Of a DNA stretch of 64,000 nt, positions 7,670 to 23,075 are shown one piece after another. Each line of letters starts with the position of its first letter. Within the stretch, counting starts at the first letter, position 1. The stretch is from an uncultured Tenacibaculum sp. (lineage in GTDB: Bacteria; Bacteroidota; Bacteroidia; Flavobacteriales; Flavobacteriaceae). The translations under genes were made by a program, and so were the position numbers. A model generated the notes under the pieces. That model saw only the letters and a list, made by a program, of their open reading frames with translations. It was not told the origin of the DNA and ran no database searches. The stretch spans positions 62,001 through 126,000 of the forward strand of contig NZ_CANMLT010000008.1 of the NCBI RefSeq assembly GCF_947498805.1. The letters are read 5' to 3'.

Positions 7670-10600
7670 TTATAATTGTAATTGAAATCCTAAAATAACT
7701 GACTTGAATTGTGGATATAGCGATCTATCAATACCTCTAGAAAGCACAGACCCTCCTACTTCTGGATCTAATCCGCTATAATCAGTAAACGTAAATAAGT
7801 TTTGCCCCGTCACATATACACGAAGCTTATTAATATGAACCTTCTCTAATATTTCTTGCGGGAAAGAATATCCTAATTGAATTGTTTTTATTCTTAGGTA
7901 ACTCCCGCTTTCTAAAAACCTTGTAGAAGCGCGATTATTCCCATTTGGATCTCCTAAAACAGCTCTAGGAATATTTGTATTCGTATTTGTTGGTGTCCAA
8001 GCATTTAAAGTTACTGCTTCAAAGTTTCGACCACTATCCATACCTATAGATTGAAATCTGTTTCCATTGTATATCTTATTTCCTCCAACACCTTGAAAGA
8101 AAATATTGAAATCGATTCCTTTATAATCGGCATTTAAGTTTAAACTATACTCATAACTTGGTAACGCACTTCCTTGATAAACCTCATCTTTACTATCCAA
8201 TACTCCATCTCCATTTTGATCTACAAAACGAATATCTCCTGGAGCAGCATTTGGCTGAAGCGTTCCTGACGGATCATGAGCATCGATTTCCGCTTGCGAT
8301 TGAAAAATACCATCTGCCACTGGTAAGAAATAAGCACCTGGCTCATATCCTAATTTTGTTTGATTTACAAAATGATCAGCTCCAAATAAAAGACCAGCTC
8401 CTCTAAGAATTTGCGACTCATTACCCAGTCTAGTCACTTCACTGTTTAAAGTCGAAAATGTTGCAGTAGCAGAAAAATTAACCTCGTTTATTTTAGTACG
8501 ATAATCTAAGTCAAACTCGAAACCACTATTTTGAAATTCACCAAAGTTTACTATTGGATTATTCACAATCCCCGCATTTCCAGGTAACTCTCGTGTTAAC
8601 AACACCTTATCACTTATTGTCTTATAGTAATTGATACCACCTTTTAACGCTCCGTTTAAAAGACCATAATCTAAACCAATGTTAGTAGAAGTACTTTCTT
8701 CCCACTGTAAATCTAAATTTTCCAAGTCTGTTACAATACTTCCTGAAGCAGAAAGTTGAGGATCACCAAAAACATATCCTCCATTACCTTGACTACTACC
8801 TTGTCTAATCAACACCTGATGACCATAATAACCTAATGCAGAATCATTACCCGCCTGTCCCCAACTTGCACGAAGCTTTAAGAAACTAAACACGTTTTGA
8901 TTCTCCATAAACTTTTCTTCTGAAATCTTCCATCCTGCTGAGAAAGAAGGAAAAACTCCGTATTTCCTGTTTTTACCAAACTTAGAAGATCCATCTCTAC
9001 GCACACTTGCTTGAAATAAATATTTATCATCATATGTATAGTTAAATCTTCCAAATTGAGAAACTATATTATACCTTCCGTTTGAACCAGACCCTGAAAA
9101 TGTAGCCTGTGCCGAACTAAATGCACTTAGCGTGTTAAAGTTGTTATCCAACAATTCAACAGCCTCTCTCACACCATTAACTTCTTTATACCCTTGAGCT
9201 TGCACATAGTTAAATTGTGTAAGCGTAGAAATACGCTGATAACCTGCCAATAATTTAAAATCATGCTTACCAAAATCTACATTGTAATTAGCAGTATATA
9301 ACTGATTGATTTTTCTTAAAAAACCATCATTTTCAGAAATAAACGAGTAGATATTGTTTTCACTAGTATCATTATCTCTCGCTCTAAATGCCGGGTTAAA
9401 ACTAAAATCAAAATTAGTTCGATCAGAAAAAGAGTAATTCGCTTTAACATTCAGACCCTTCAATATTTCGTACTGCGCACTAAAATTTGTTAAGAGATAT
9501 CTAAACTTGGTATAACGCTGTCTAAAATGATCATCAGCAACAGGGTTTCTATGATCTCCTATTTGCCCATCTCTATACCCAAATCCAGACTCTTTTGTAT
9601 CATCGTATACTGGAATTAAAGGAGAAATTCTAAAAGTTTCCCCTAAAGAAAATTTATACGGATTTCTTTTTGTTTCTGTATAGTTAATATTTGCAGACAA
9701 CGTAACTTTATCTGACTTTAAAGTTCCATTTACAAAGAATCCTTTTTTAAGAAAAGAAGAACCAATTAACAAACCTTGCTCATCAGCATAATTACCACCA
9801 AAGCTATAATTCAAATTTCCTGAAGCTCCAGAAACTCTAGCATTCAGCAAATTAAGATACCCACCTCTATGTGTTTCATCAATCCAGTTTGTATTTACAT
9901 TAGGTGGATTGGTTACATAAGCTGGCAATGCGTTACCTGCATTCTCATACATCTGCCTATGAACACTTACATATCCATCAGCATCTAATAACTTAAGTTT
10001 CTTACGCTGTGTATTTACACTATACGATTGCTCTATTTCAACATTTATCTTACCTCTTTTACCTTTTTTAGTTGTAATAATAACAACCCCATTAGCTCCC
10101 CTAGTACCATATATTGCTGTAGAAGAAACATCTTTTAATATTTCTATAGAATCAATATTTCTAGGATCTATAAAATAACTATCAGCCTCTACCCCATCTA
10201 CAATATATAAAGGCTGGTTGTTTCCAAAAGAAGCTATCCCTCTAATTAAAATACCCGGAGCTCCACCTGGAGACCCACTAGAAGAAGTCACACTAACACC
10301 AGCAACTCTTCCTTGTAAAGCTTGAGCTGGTGTCGTTGTAGTTACTTTTGTTAATTCTTCAGATTTCACCTGCCCGATAGCACCTGTTAAATCACTTTTC
10401 TTTTGAGTTCCATACCCTACAATTACCACCTCTTCTAAAGATTCTACATCCTCTTCTAAAGTTATATTTATCGTAGTTTGATTCCCCACTAAAACTTCCG
10501 TTCTTTTATATCCTATAAATTCAAAAATTAACACCGACGACGATGTTGCATTAATTTGATAGTTCCCGTCAAAATCAGTATCAACTCCCCTTGTTGTACC

Positions 10601-10777
10601 TTTTATTATTACCGACGTTCCCACTAAAGCCTCTCCGTTATTATCAACTACTTTTCCTGTAATCTTTTTCTCTTGTGAAAAAAGACCCGCCGAAACCATT
10701 AATAAAAAACAGACTAGTAGGGTTTTAATTTTATTTTTAAATAAAATTTGATTTTTTTTTAGTTGTTTTCGTTTCAT
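7670..10777 (-). CDS. SusC/RagA family TonB-linked outer-membrane transporter
   Basis: A 1035-residue TonB-dependent transporter. Order: signal peptide (about 1-35, LLMVSAGLFSQ), CarboxypepD_reg-like domain (KKITGKVVDNNGEALVG, about 36-115), the SusC box VVIVGYGTQKKSDLTGAIG, a plug with PGILIRGIASFGNNQPLYI and YGTRGANGVVIITTKKGK, then a large beta-barrel ending in VILGFQLQL. It imports the ligand captured by SusD across the outer membrane, powered by TonB-ExbBD. The pair is transcribed divergently from gntR and the galactoside operon, and the operator-like palindrome at 10901-10928 lies between them. Co-regulation with that operon is inferred. Confidence 0.96.
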   Translation of the reverse strand: MKRKQLKKNQILFKNKIKTLLVCFLLMVSAGLFSQEKKITGKVVDNNGEALVGTSVIIKGTTRGVDTDFDGNYQINATSSSVLIFEFIGYKRTEVLVGNQTTINITLEEDVESLEEVVIVGYGTQKKSDLTGAIGQVKSEELTKVTTTTPAQALQGRVAGVSVTSSSGSPGGAPGILIRGIASFGNNQPLYIVDGVEADSYFIDPRNIDSIEILKDVSSTAIYGTRGANGVVIITTKKGKRGKINVEIEQSYSVNTQRKKLKLLDADGYVSVHRQMYENAGNALPAYVTNPPNVNTNWIDETHRGGYLNLLNARVSGASGNLNYSFGGNYADEQGLLIGSSFLKKGFFVNGTLKSDKVTLSANINYTETKRNPYKFSLGETFRISPLIPVYDDTKESGFGYRDGQIGDHRNPVADDHFRQRYTKFRYLLTNFSAQYEILKGLNVKANYSFSDRTNFDFSFNPAFRARDNDTSENNIYSFISENDGFLRKINQLYTANYNVDFGKHDFKLLAGYQRISTLTQFNYVQAQGYKEVNGVREAVELLDNNFNTLSAFSSAQATFSGSGSNGRYNIVSQFGRFNYTYDDKYLFQASVRRDGSSKFGKNRKYGVFPSFSAGWKISEEKFMENQNVFSFLKLRASWGQAGNDSALGYYGHQVLIRQGSSQGNGGYVFGDPQLSASGSIVTDLENLDLQWEESTSTNIGLDYGLLNGALKGGINYYKTISDKVLLTRELPGNAGIVNNPIVNFGEFQNSGFEFDLDYRTKINEVNFSATATFSTLNSEVTRLGNESQILRGAGLLFGADHFVNQTKLGYEPGAYFLPVADGIFQSQAEIDAHDPSGTLQPNAAPGDIRFVDQNGDGVLDSKDEVYQGSALPSYEYSLNLNADYKGIDFNIFFQGVGGNKIYNGNRFQSIGMDSGRNFEAVTLNAWTPTNTNTNIPRAVLGDPNGNNRASTRFLESGSYLRIKTIQLGYSFPQEILEKVHINKLRVYVTGQNLFTFTDYSGLDPEVGGSVLSRGIDRSLYPQFKSVILGFQLQL

Positions 10778-10900
10778 AAATGTTAAATTAATTATTCCTT
10801 GTTTTTTACCTAAAACCTCATAGAAACATTGTAAACAAAAAGGTTTAAACTCCTTATTTTCAATAAAACTACTCAGCTAATTTAACATCCAAATCAAAAA

Positions 10901-10928
10901 AAACAAACTAGTACCTACCAGTTTGTTT
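10901..10928. promoter_or_regulatory. Near-perfect palindromic operator between susC and gntR
   Basis: The 13-bp arms AAACAAACTAGTA (10901-10913) and TACCAGTTTGTTT (10916-10928) are inverted repeats with one mismatch and a 2-bp centre. The right arm contains the TTTG (10922-10925) that serves as the -33 element of gntR. The size and symmetry fit a GntR dimer. Bound protein would block the gntR operon promoter and could also affect susC. The binding protein is inferred to be the adjacent regulator. Confidence 0.7.
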
Positions 10929-10952
10929 TATTTTAAAGAATTTATATATTTG
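10922..10952 (+). promoter_or_regulatory. gntR promoter (-33 TTTG, -7 TATATTTG)
   Basis: TTTG at 10922-10925 and TATATTTG at 10945-10952 are separated by 19 bp, the typical Bacteroidota spacing. The -7 box ends 4 bp before the ATG at 10957, so transcription should begin at or beside the start codon and give a leaderless mRNA. Confidence 0.7.
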
Positions 10953-10956
10953 TTTT

Positions 10957-11955
10957 ATGAGTATCATTCAAATACAAGAAAAAGCAGGTATACCTAAGTA
11001 CAAACAGATAGTTTCTTCTATTGAAAATGCAATTACCTTTAAAAAGGTAAAAAAAGGAGACAAACTCCCTTCAATCAATAGTATAAAAAACAAACACAAA
11101 CTATCTAGAGACACCGTTTTACTTGCTTACAATGAATTAAAAACAAGAGGCATTATACAATCTATTCCTGGAAAGGGATATTATGTAAATAGCGAAAGTG
11201 TTCATATAACTCAAAAAGTATTTTTACTTTTTGATGAGCTTAATACTTTTAAGGAAGATCTATATAAGGCACTCATAAAAAATTTAGGAGAAAATATTGA
11301 AGTAGATATCTTTTTCCATCATTTCAACTATGAAGTATTTAAAAAACTAATCTTTGATCATATAGGTAATTACCACACCTATATTATTATGCCCGCTAAA
11401 TTGAAAGGAATTGCTCATATACTTGAGAATCTTCCAGAAGAGAAAGTGTATTTATTAGATCAAACAAATGAGGAGTTAAAAAAATACCCTGCCATCTACC
11501 AACCTTTTGAAAAAGACATTTTTAATGGCTTATTGGATGGTATTGACTTAATTAAAAAATACGACCGTTTGATTTTTCTTTTTCAAGAAGACAAACAACC
11601 TGATGGTTTACTAAGAGGTTTTGAAAAGTTTTGTAAAATGAATCGCGTTCATGGAATTCATATTGATTCATTAGAAGGTTTCTCTATTGAAAAAGGAGAT
11701 GCTTTTATTATACCTGACGACCGAAACCTCATACGTATTATAAAAAAGACGAAAGAACTTCGATTTAAAATAGCCCAAGACATTGGTATTATATCATACA
11801 ACGACACCTTATTAAAAGAAATTGTAGAAAACGGAATCACAACTATCTCCACGGACTTTAGAGCTATGGGTAAAAAACTGGCGAGTATGATTCTTAATAA
11901 TGAAAGAGAGAAAATTGAAAATGAAAATAAATTAATAATTCGAAATTCAATCTAG
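10957..11955 (+). CDS. GntR-family regulator with sugar-binding-like C-terminal domain
   Basis: A 332-residue regulator. Residues about 8-75 form the winged helix-turn-helix of GntR proteins (PKYKQIVSSIENAI, LPSINSIKNKHKLSRDTVLLAY, GIIQSIPGKGYYV). The remaining 250 residues resemble the periplasmic-binding/LacI-type sensor fold (KVFLLFDELNTFKEDLY, IGIISYNDT, GITTISTDFRAMG) rather than the short FadR or UTRA domains. Such chimeras commonly control sugar loci in Bacteroidota. It is the first gene of the galactoside operon; the next gene starts 4 bp after its stop. A near-perfect palindrome overlaps its promoter, so autorepression relieved by a pathway sugar is the likely logic. The effector is unknown. 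Confidence 0.88.
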   Translation: MSIIQIQEKAGIPKYKQIVSSIENAITFKKVKKGDKLPSINSIKNKHKLSRDTVLLAYNELKTRGIIQSIPGKGYYVNSESVHITQKVFLLFDELNTFKEDLYKALIKNLGENIEVDIFFHHFNYEVFKKLIFDHIGNYHTYIIMPAKLKGIAHILENLPEEKVYLLDQTNEELKKYPAIYQPFEKDIFNGLLDGIDLIKKYDRLIFLFQEDKQPDGLLRGFEKFCKMNRVHGIHIDSLEGFSIEKGDAFIIPDDRNLIRIIKKTKELRFKIAQDIGIISYNDTLLKEIVENGITTISTDFRAMGKKLASMILNNEREKIENENKLIIRNSI

Positions 11956-11959
11956 AGAA

Positions 11960-12847
11960 TTGCAAACTATACAACACATACATAAAGATTCCCCCACAAT
12001 CTCTATGCTAAAGGGAACTTCAAAAGTTGAAGTTTCCTTAGCAAATGGTGGAAGCATATCAAACTTAACTCTTAACAAGAAAGTTATTATCAAAAACTTT
12101 TCCGAGGAAGTTAACTATAAACTCTCCTATGCTTCTGCCATTCTTTTTCCTTTTGCCAATCGTATTTTAAATGGTGAGTATGAATTCCAGAATAAAAAGC
12201 ACCGATTAAAGCAAAACACCAATAAAAACAATGCAATCCATGGTTTACTCTATAACAAAACTTTTAAAGTTAGCGAAAGTAAGCAAGGCACCAACTGTGT
12301 TTCTACAACACTAAGTTACATTCAAGAAACAAAAGAAAGTGGATTTCCTTTTCTTTTTAAAGTAGACCTCACATATACTTTGTTTGAAAATGAATTAAGT
12401 TTAAAAATTATGATCACAAATATTGATAATAATTCATTTCCTTTTACCATTGGATGGCATCCTTATTTTTATTCAGCTAATAGAGAAAATAGCTTTTTAA
12501 AACTAAAAACAGAAAAAGAAATTATACACAATGACCAAATGATTCCGGTTAAAATGGAAGACAGTAAACTTCCTGATAGTTTTCAAATATCTAAACAGAA
12601 ATTAGATAATTGCTATTTATTAAAAGACAATCATGTAATTTATAAAACAGACGATTACACTATGAAGCTAAGTTCTTCTTTCGACAAGAACTTTATTCAA
12701 ATATACACTCCAGAAATAGACAATCATATAGCTATTGAACCTATCACAGGTCCTTCCAATAGCTTTAATAATAATGTTGGATTAAAAATCCTATCTCCAA
12801 AAGACACTTTTAACATCCAATGGACCATTCAATTACAAGATGAATAA
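11960..12847 (+). CDS. Aldose 1-epimerase (galactose mutarotase) family protein
   Basis: A 295-residue protein of the galactose mutarotase fold. Family signals are LFPFANRILNGEYEFQNKKHRL, AIHGLLYNKTF, TIGWHPYF, and a conserved acidic ending IAIEPITGPSNSFNN (catalytic-base region). It interconverts alpha and beta anomers of galactose, supplying the alpha form for galactokinase. No signal peptide, so it acts in the cytoplasm. The listed start is a TTG 4 bp after the gntR stop. An ATG at 12005 (residue 16, MLKGTSK) is the alternative and would still retain the whole fold. The 3' end overlaps the GH63 gene by 8 bp, which implies translational coupling. Confidence 0.88.
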   Translation: MQTIQHIHKDSPTISMLKGTSKVEVSLANGGSISNLTLNKKVIIKNFSEEVNYKLSYASAILFPFANRILNGEYEFQNKKHRLKQNTNKNNAIHGLLYNKTFKVSESKQGTNCVSTTLSYIQETKESGFPFLFKVDLTYTLFENELSLKIMITNIDNNSFPFTIGWHPYFYSANRENSFLKLKTEKEIIHNDQMIPVKMEDSKLPDSFQISKQKLDNCYLLKDNHVIYKTDDYTMKLSSSFDKNFIQIYTPEIDNHIAIEPITGPSNSFNNNVGLKILSPKDTFNIQWTIQLQDE

Positions 12848-14825
12848 ATTAATCACCATCATAAGTATTCTAGTACTTGCTACAAGTTGCAACACAAAAA
12901 CTAGCGTAAAAGAAACTAATTCTTTTAAACTCGTTGAGACCTATAATAATCTATTAGATTATACCATTAGCCCTAAAAAGAAATTTGACAAAAATGGTTT
13001 AATGTATTCCGATCAAGGTGCTTGGTTTGCCTATTCTTTCCCTAGTTCAAATGACCAAACTGGGTTTTCCGGACCCTTTCTTATGACGCAACAAAATGGT
13101 GTTTGGAGTAGTGAGCATTTAGCTCTATTAGAAATTGAAAATCAACAATGGAATCATCATACAACCACTAGTTACAATAGTCATTTAGAACAAATTTTCA
13201 CCTCAAAAGACCTACAACTTACACAAAAACTAGTTTTTAGTTCTGGACATACTGCATTCATTCAATCTGAAATAAAAAACATTTCTCGAGAAGACGTTTC
13301 GACTAAATATTATTGGAAAAACACTCCTATATTAGGAGATAGCTTAACCTTATCTTCTTCTGCCAAAGAGATAAAGATAACTTCAACAAAAACCAATGCT
13401 ATTGGTTATTTAAAATTTCCTGACAATATAAAAAGCTGCAACAACAACCAATACCAAACTGAATCTAAACAAATTAATCTTGCACCTAACGAGACTAAAA
13501 CAATAACCATTTCTCAAACTTTTATTTTCCCAGAATACTCTTGGGAAAAAGAACAACAGAAAATTACAACTACTTCTTTCGATAAACTTTTACACGAAAG
13601 ACAGCAAGAAAAAGAGAAACAATTAGCAGCTTTAATCAACAATCGAAAATCTCAATTTAACGATTCTATTTATGCTCAAGTACTGGCAAAAACACACCTT
13701 ACTTTACAAAACAATTGGTGCATTCCTGCTGGAGAAATAAAACATGAAGGATTATTTCCTAGCTACCATTATGTATGGTTTAATGGATTTTGGTCTTGGG
13801 ATTCTTGGAAACACAGTGTAGGTTTAGCGTATTACGATACTGATTTGGCTCAGAAACAAATTAAACTGATGTTTGATTTTCAAAATGAAGATGGATTTGT
13901 TGCCGATTGTGTTTATAGAGATACTTCTATTGAAGCACATAACTACAGAGATACCAAACCACCACTTGCCGCTTGGTCTGTAGTTAAAGTTTTTGAAAAA
14001 AGTAAAGACACAGCATTTGTAAAATACATGTATCCTAAGTTGAAAAAGTACCATCAATGGTGGTATTCTAAAAGAGACCATGACCAAGATGGACTTTGTG
14101 AATATGGTTCTACGGATGGAAGTTTGGTTGCTGCTAAATGGGAAAGCGGTATGGATAATGCGATTCGATTTGACAATTCTAAAATTTTAAAAAACAGTGA
14201 GGGCGCGTATTCATTAAATCAAGAAAGTGTTGACCTCAACGCGTATCTTTATGCAGAGAAACTCTTTTTAGCAACATTAGCAAATATTGTAAACAAAACA
14301 GCAGATGTAAAACAATATCAAGAAGAAGCTAAAACACTTAAAGATAAAATTCAAAAACAGTTTTATGATCAAAATGATGGTTGGTTTTATGATACCAATA
14401 TAGAAGGAACGGATTTTATAAAAGGTGAAGGCAGTGAAGGATGGACCGCTCTTTGGGCAAATGCTGCCAACGCCAAACAGGCTGAAGCAGTAAAAAACAA
14501 CATGATGAAACCTTCTAAGTTCTTTACCAAAGTACCTTTTCAAACCATGAGTGCAGACCATGAAAAATTTGATCCTTTAAAAGGATATTGGAGAGGTCCG
14601 AATTGGTTAGACCAAGCTTATTTTGGCATTAAAGGATTACGTAATTACGGTTTTAACTCTGAAGCTGACAAAGCTACCATTCAGATTTTAAAAGGAGCTG
14701 AAGGTGTTTTAGAAAAAGGACCTGCTATTAGAGAAAATTATCATCCTTTAACAGGAAAAGGATTGCACGCTCATAATTTTAGTTGGAGTGCTGCTCATAT
14801 AATAATGATGTTACAAAATAATTAA
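12840..14825 (+). CDS. GH63-family glycoside hydrolase, lipoprotein
   Basis: A 661-residue lipoprotein (lipobox LATSC, Cys 17) with the (alpha/alpha)6 barrel of GH63/trehalase-like enzymes. Family signals: GLFPSYHYVWFNGFWSWDSW, KPPLAAWSV, AKWESGMDNA with the presumed general acid Asp 439, YWRGPNWLDQAYFGI, and RENYHPLTG with the presumed base Glu 632. Bacterial GH63 enzymes such as E. coli YgjK act on alpha-glucosyl-galactose disaccharides. That, plus the galactose genes around it, suggests removal of alpha-linked glucose from a Glc-Gal unit in the periplasm or on the surface. Family is firm; linkage specificity is inferred. The start overlaps the mutarotase stop. Confidence 0.88.
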   Translation: MNKLITIISILVLATSCNTKTSVKETNSFKLVETYNNLLDYTISPKKKFDKNGLMYSDQGAWFAYSFPSSNDQTGFSGPFLMTQQNGVWSSEHLALLEIENQQWNHHTTTSYNSHLEQIFTSKDLQLTQKLVFSSGHTAFIQSEIKNISREDVSTKYYWKNTPILGDSLTLSSSAKEIKITSTKTNAIGYLKFPDNIKSCNNNQYQTESKQINLAPNETKTITISQTFIFPEYSWEKEQQKITTTSFDKLLHERQQEKEKQLAALINNRKSQFNDSIYAQVLAKTHLTLQNNWCIPAGEIKHEGLFPSYHYVWFNGFWSWDSWKHSVGLAYYDTDLAQKQIKLMFDFQNEDGFVADCVYRDTSIEAHNYRDTKPPLAAWSVVKVFEKSKDTAFVKYMYPKLKKYHQWWYSKRDHDQDGLCEYGSTDGSLVAAKWESGMDNAIRFDNSKILKNSEGAYSLNQESVDLNAYLYAEKLFLATLANIVNKTADVKQYQEEAKTLKDKIQKQFYDQNDGWFYDTNIEGTDFIKGEGSEGWTALWANAANAKQAEAVKNNMMKPSKFFTKVPFQTMSADHEKFDPLKGYWRGPNWLDQAYFGIKGLRNYGFNSEADKATIQILKGAEGVLEKGPAIRENYHPLTGKGLHAHNFSWSAAHIIMMLQNN

Positions 14826-14832
14826 GAGACCT

Positions 14833-15342
14833 ATGCATATAAGAAAATCAATCACGAACGACTTGCAACGACTAATGGAAATATTTCATTATGCGCAACG
14901 CTTTTTGGCTTCTTTAAATATTGATCAATGGCAAGATGGATATCCAAATGAAGCACAGATACTTAATGACATACAAAATAATGAAAGCTATGTGGTAGAA
15001 AACAATGAAGATGAAATTATTGCTACTTACATGCTAACCACTTCCAATGAACCAACATATAATGAAATAGACGGTAATTGGATTACAAGTACCGATGCTA
15101 TTTATGGTGTAGTTCACCGTATAGCCGTTGGAGAAAACTGTACTCAAAAAGGAATGGGAACAACTCTAATTAGTTATTGCGAAGAGCAATTAAAACAACA
15201 GAATATAGCCTCTATGCGTATTGACACCCATCCTGATAATTTAGGAATGCAACACATTCTTAAAAAGCTTAAGTATACCTATTGTGGTATTATCAAAGTA
15301 AGAAATGGAGCCACTAGATTGGCTTTTGAAAAACTACTATAG
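14833..15342 (+). CDS. GNAT-family N-acetyltransferase
   Basis: A 169-residue cytoplasmic GNAT protein. The acetyl-CoA motif is visible as VHRIAVGENCTQKGMGTTLI (the QKGMGT loop corresponds to the family Q/RxxGxG/A) and is followed by IDTHPDNLGMQHILKKLKYTYCG, typical of motif B. The gene sits 7 bp after GH63 and 10 bp before the fusion kinase-lyase gene, so it belongs to the operon. The acetyl acceptor is unknown. A free amino acid or amine released by the pathway, for example hydroxylysine, is one guess, but nothing in the sequence decides this. Confidence 0.85.
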   Translation: MHIRKSITNDLQRLMEIFHYAQRFLASLNIDQWQDGYPNEAQILNDIQNNESYVVENNEDEIIATYMLTTSNEPTYNEIDGNWITSTDAIYGVVHRIAVGENCTQKGMGTTLISYCEEQLKQQNIASMRIDTHPDNLGMQHILKKLKYTYCGIIKVRNGATRLAFEKLL

Positions 15343-15352
15343 CCTTATTTTC

Positions 15353-21485
<6,133 letters not shown>

Positions 21486-21487
21486 TC

Positions 21488-23071
21488 ATGCAGTTTATTA
21501 CATTTTTAGCTTTCACACTACTCGTTGCCATTATCTCCTATGTAAAAAGTAAAAACACCAATGAGAAAACCTCTGATGGTTATTTCTTAGGAGGACGAAG
21601 TTTAACAGGATGGGTTATTGCAGGTTCTTTACTCCTTACCAATTTATCTACAGAGCAAATTGTAGGATTAAATGGGGCTGCTTTTAAAGAAGGAATCTTA
21701 GTAATGGCTTGGGAAACCTTAGCTGCCATTGCTATGGTGGTTACAGCAGTTGTGTTATTACCCAAATATTTAAAAGAAGGAATTACTACCGTTCCTCAAT
21801 TTTTAGAAACTCGCTACGATAAAATGACCAAAACTATTACTTCTGGTTTATTCTTATCGGGTTATGTAATTGTATTGTTACCAATTGTATTATATACGGG
21901 AGCTTTGGCACTCAACAGCATGTTTGATATCCCTACTATATTAGGAGTTAGTAAAACAGCCGCATTATGGATTACCGTTTGGGGAATTGGAATTATAGGA
22001 TCGATTTATGCAATCTTTGGTGGATTAAAAGCTGTAGCCATTTCTGATACCATCAATGCCATTGGTTTATTAATAGGTGGATTATTAATTCCTATTTTCG
22101 GATTGATATTGGTTGGTGATGGAAATTTAACCACAGGAATTTCTACTTTAATGGAAAAAGCTCCTGAAAAATTCAATGTTATTGGAGATAGTCAGTCTTC
22201 AATTCCATTCGGAACTATTTTTACAGGAATGATGTTAGTGCAATTATTTTATTGGGGAACCAATCAAGCAATCATTCAAAGAGCTTTGGGAGCCAAAAAT
22301 TTAAAAGAAGGACAAAAAGGATTGATTTATGCCGCCTTTATTAAAATATTGGGACCTTTAATTGTAGTACTACCCGGAATTATTGCTTTCTATCTGTTTG
22401 GAACCTCTTTAGAAAATCCAGACGAGGCTTATCCTGAATTGGTAAAAAAAGTACTACCAGTAGAACTTGTAGGTTTTTTTGCTGCTGTGTTATTTGGAGC
22501 CATATTATCTTCTTTTAATTCAGCCTTAAACTCTTCGGTTACCTTATTTGGTTTAGACATTTACAAATCACATTTTAATAAAGAAGCTAGCGAACAACAA
22601 GTGGTAAAAGCAGGTAAAACTTTTGGAGTATTCTTAGCAATACTTGCCATGTGTGTAGCTCCTTTACTAATGTATGCAGGAAGTATTTTTAACTACTTAC
22701 AAGAAGCCAATGGAATTTATTCTATTCCAATTTTAACCATCATTATTGTTGGATACTTTACCAAGTACGTTCCTGCAATCGCTGCAAAAATTGGAATCAT
22801 ATCAGGATCTATACTATATATTATTAGTCAGTTTATCTTAAAACCTTTGGTTTTTGGAGAAGAAAACTATCCGCATTTCTTACATGTAATGGCTATTTTA
22901 TTTGTATTAAATGCTTTGATTATGTTAATAATAGGAAAGTTACACCCAAGAAAAGAAGCTTTTGCTTTACCTTACACAAAACAGGTAAACATTACACCTT
23001 GGAAATATGTAACAATAACGGGAGTTGTTATTTGTGTCATTATAATTTTTTCATACATCTATTTCTCATAA
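21488..23071 (+). CDS. SSS-family sodium/sugar symporter
   Basis: A 527-residue inner-membrane protein with about 14 hydrophobic segments. SGLT-like signals include TSDGYFLGGRSLTGWVIAGS and LLTNLSTEQIVGLNGAAF in the first helices, FGGLKAVAISDTINAIG, FYWGTNQAIIQRALGAKNL, and GAILSSFNSALNSSVTLFGLD, which corresponds to the sodium-site helix. It brings a monosaccharide, probably galactose or glucose, into the cytoplasm with Na+. It starts 2 bp after the beta-galactosidase gene and 4 bp before galK, so it is firmly within the operon. Sugar identity is inferred from these neighbours. Confidence 0.92.
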   Translation: MQFITFLAFTLLVAIISYVKSKNTNEKTSDGYFLGGRSLTGWVIAGSLLLTNLSTEQIVGLNGAAFKEGILVMAWETLAAIAMVVTAVVLLPKYLKEGITTVPQFLETRYDKMTKTITSGLFLSGYVIVLLPIVLYTGALALNSMFDIPTILGVSKTAALWITVWGIGIIGSIYAIFGGLKAVAISDTINAIGLLIGGLLIPIFGLILVGDGNLTTGISTLMEKAPEKFNVIGDSQSSIPFGTIFTGMMLVQLFYWGTNQAIIQRALGAKNLKEGQKGLIYAAFIKILGPLIVVLPGIIAFYLFGTSLENPDEAYPELVKKVLPVELVGFFAAVLFGAILSSFNSALNSSVTLFGLDIYKSHFNKEASEQQVVKAGKTFGVFLAILAMCVAPLLMYAGSIFNYLQEANGIYSIPILTIIIVGYFTKYVPAIAAKIGIISGSILYIISQFILKPLVFGEENYPHFLHVMAILFVLNALIMLIIGKLHPRKEAFALPYTKQVNITPWKYVTITGVVICVIIIFSYIYFS

Positions 23072-23075
23072 ATAA

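Noticed and set aside
13824..14561. Minus-strand ORFs inside the GH63 gene
   Set aside because: Shadows of a clear coding sequence with catalytic motifs on the plus strand.
15305..15352. Upstream ATG extension of the kinase-lyase fusion gene
   Set aside because: It lies inside the GNAT gene in another frame and adds 16 residues not expected in the kinase fold; ATG 15353 lies 10 bp after the GNAT stop.
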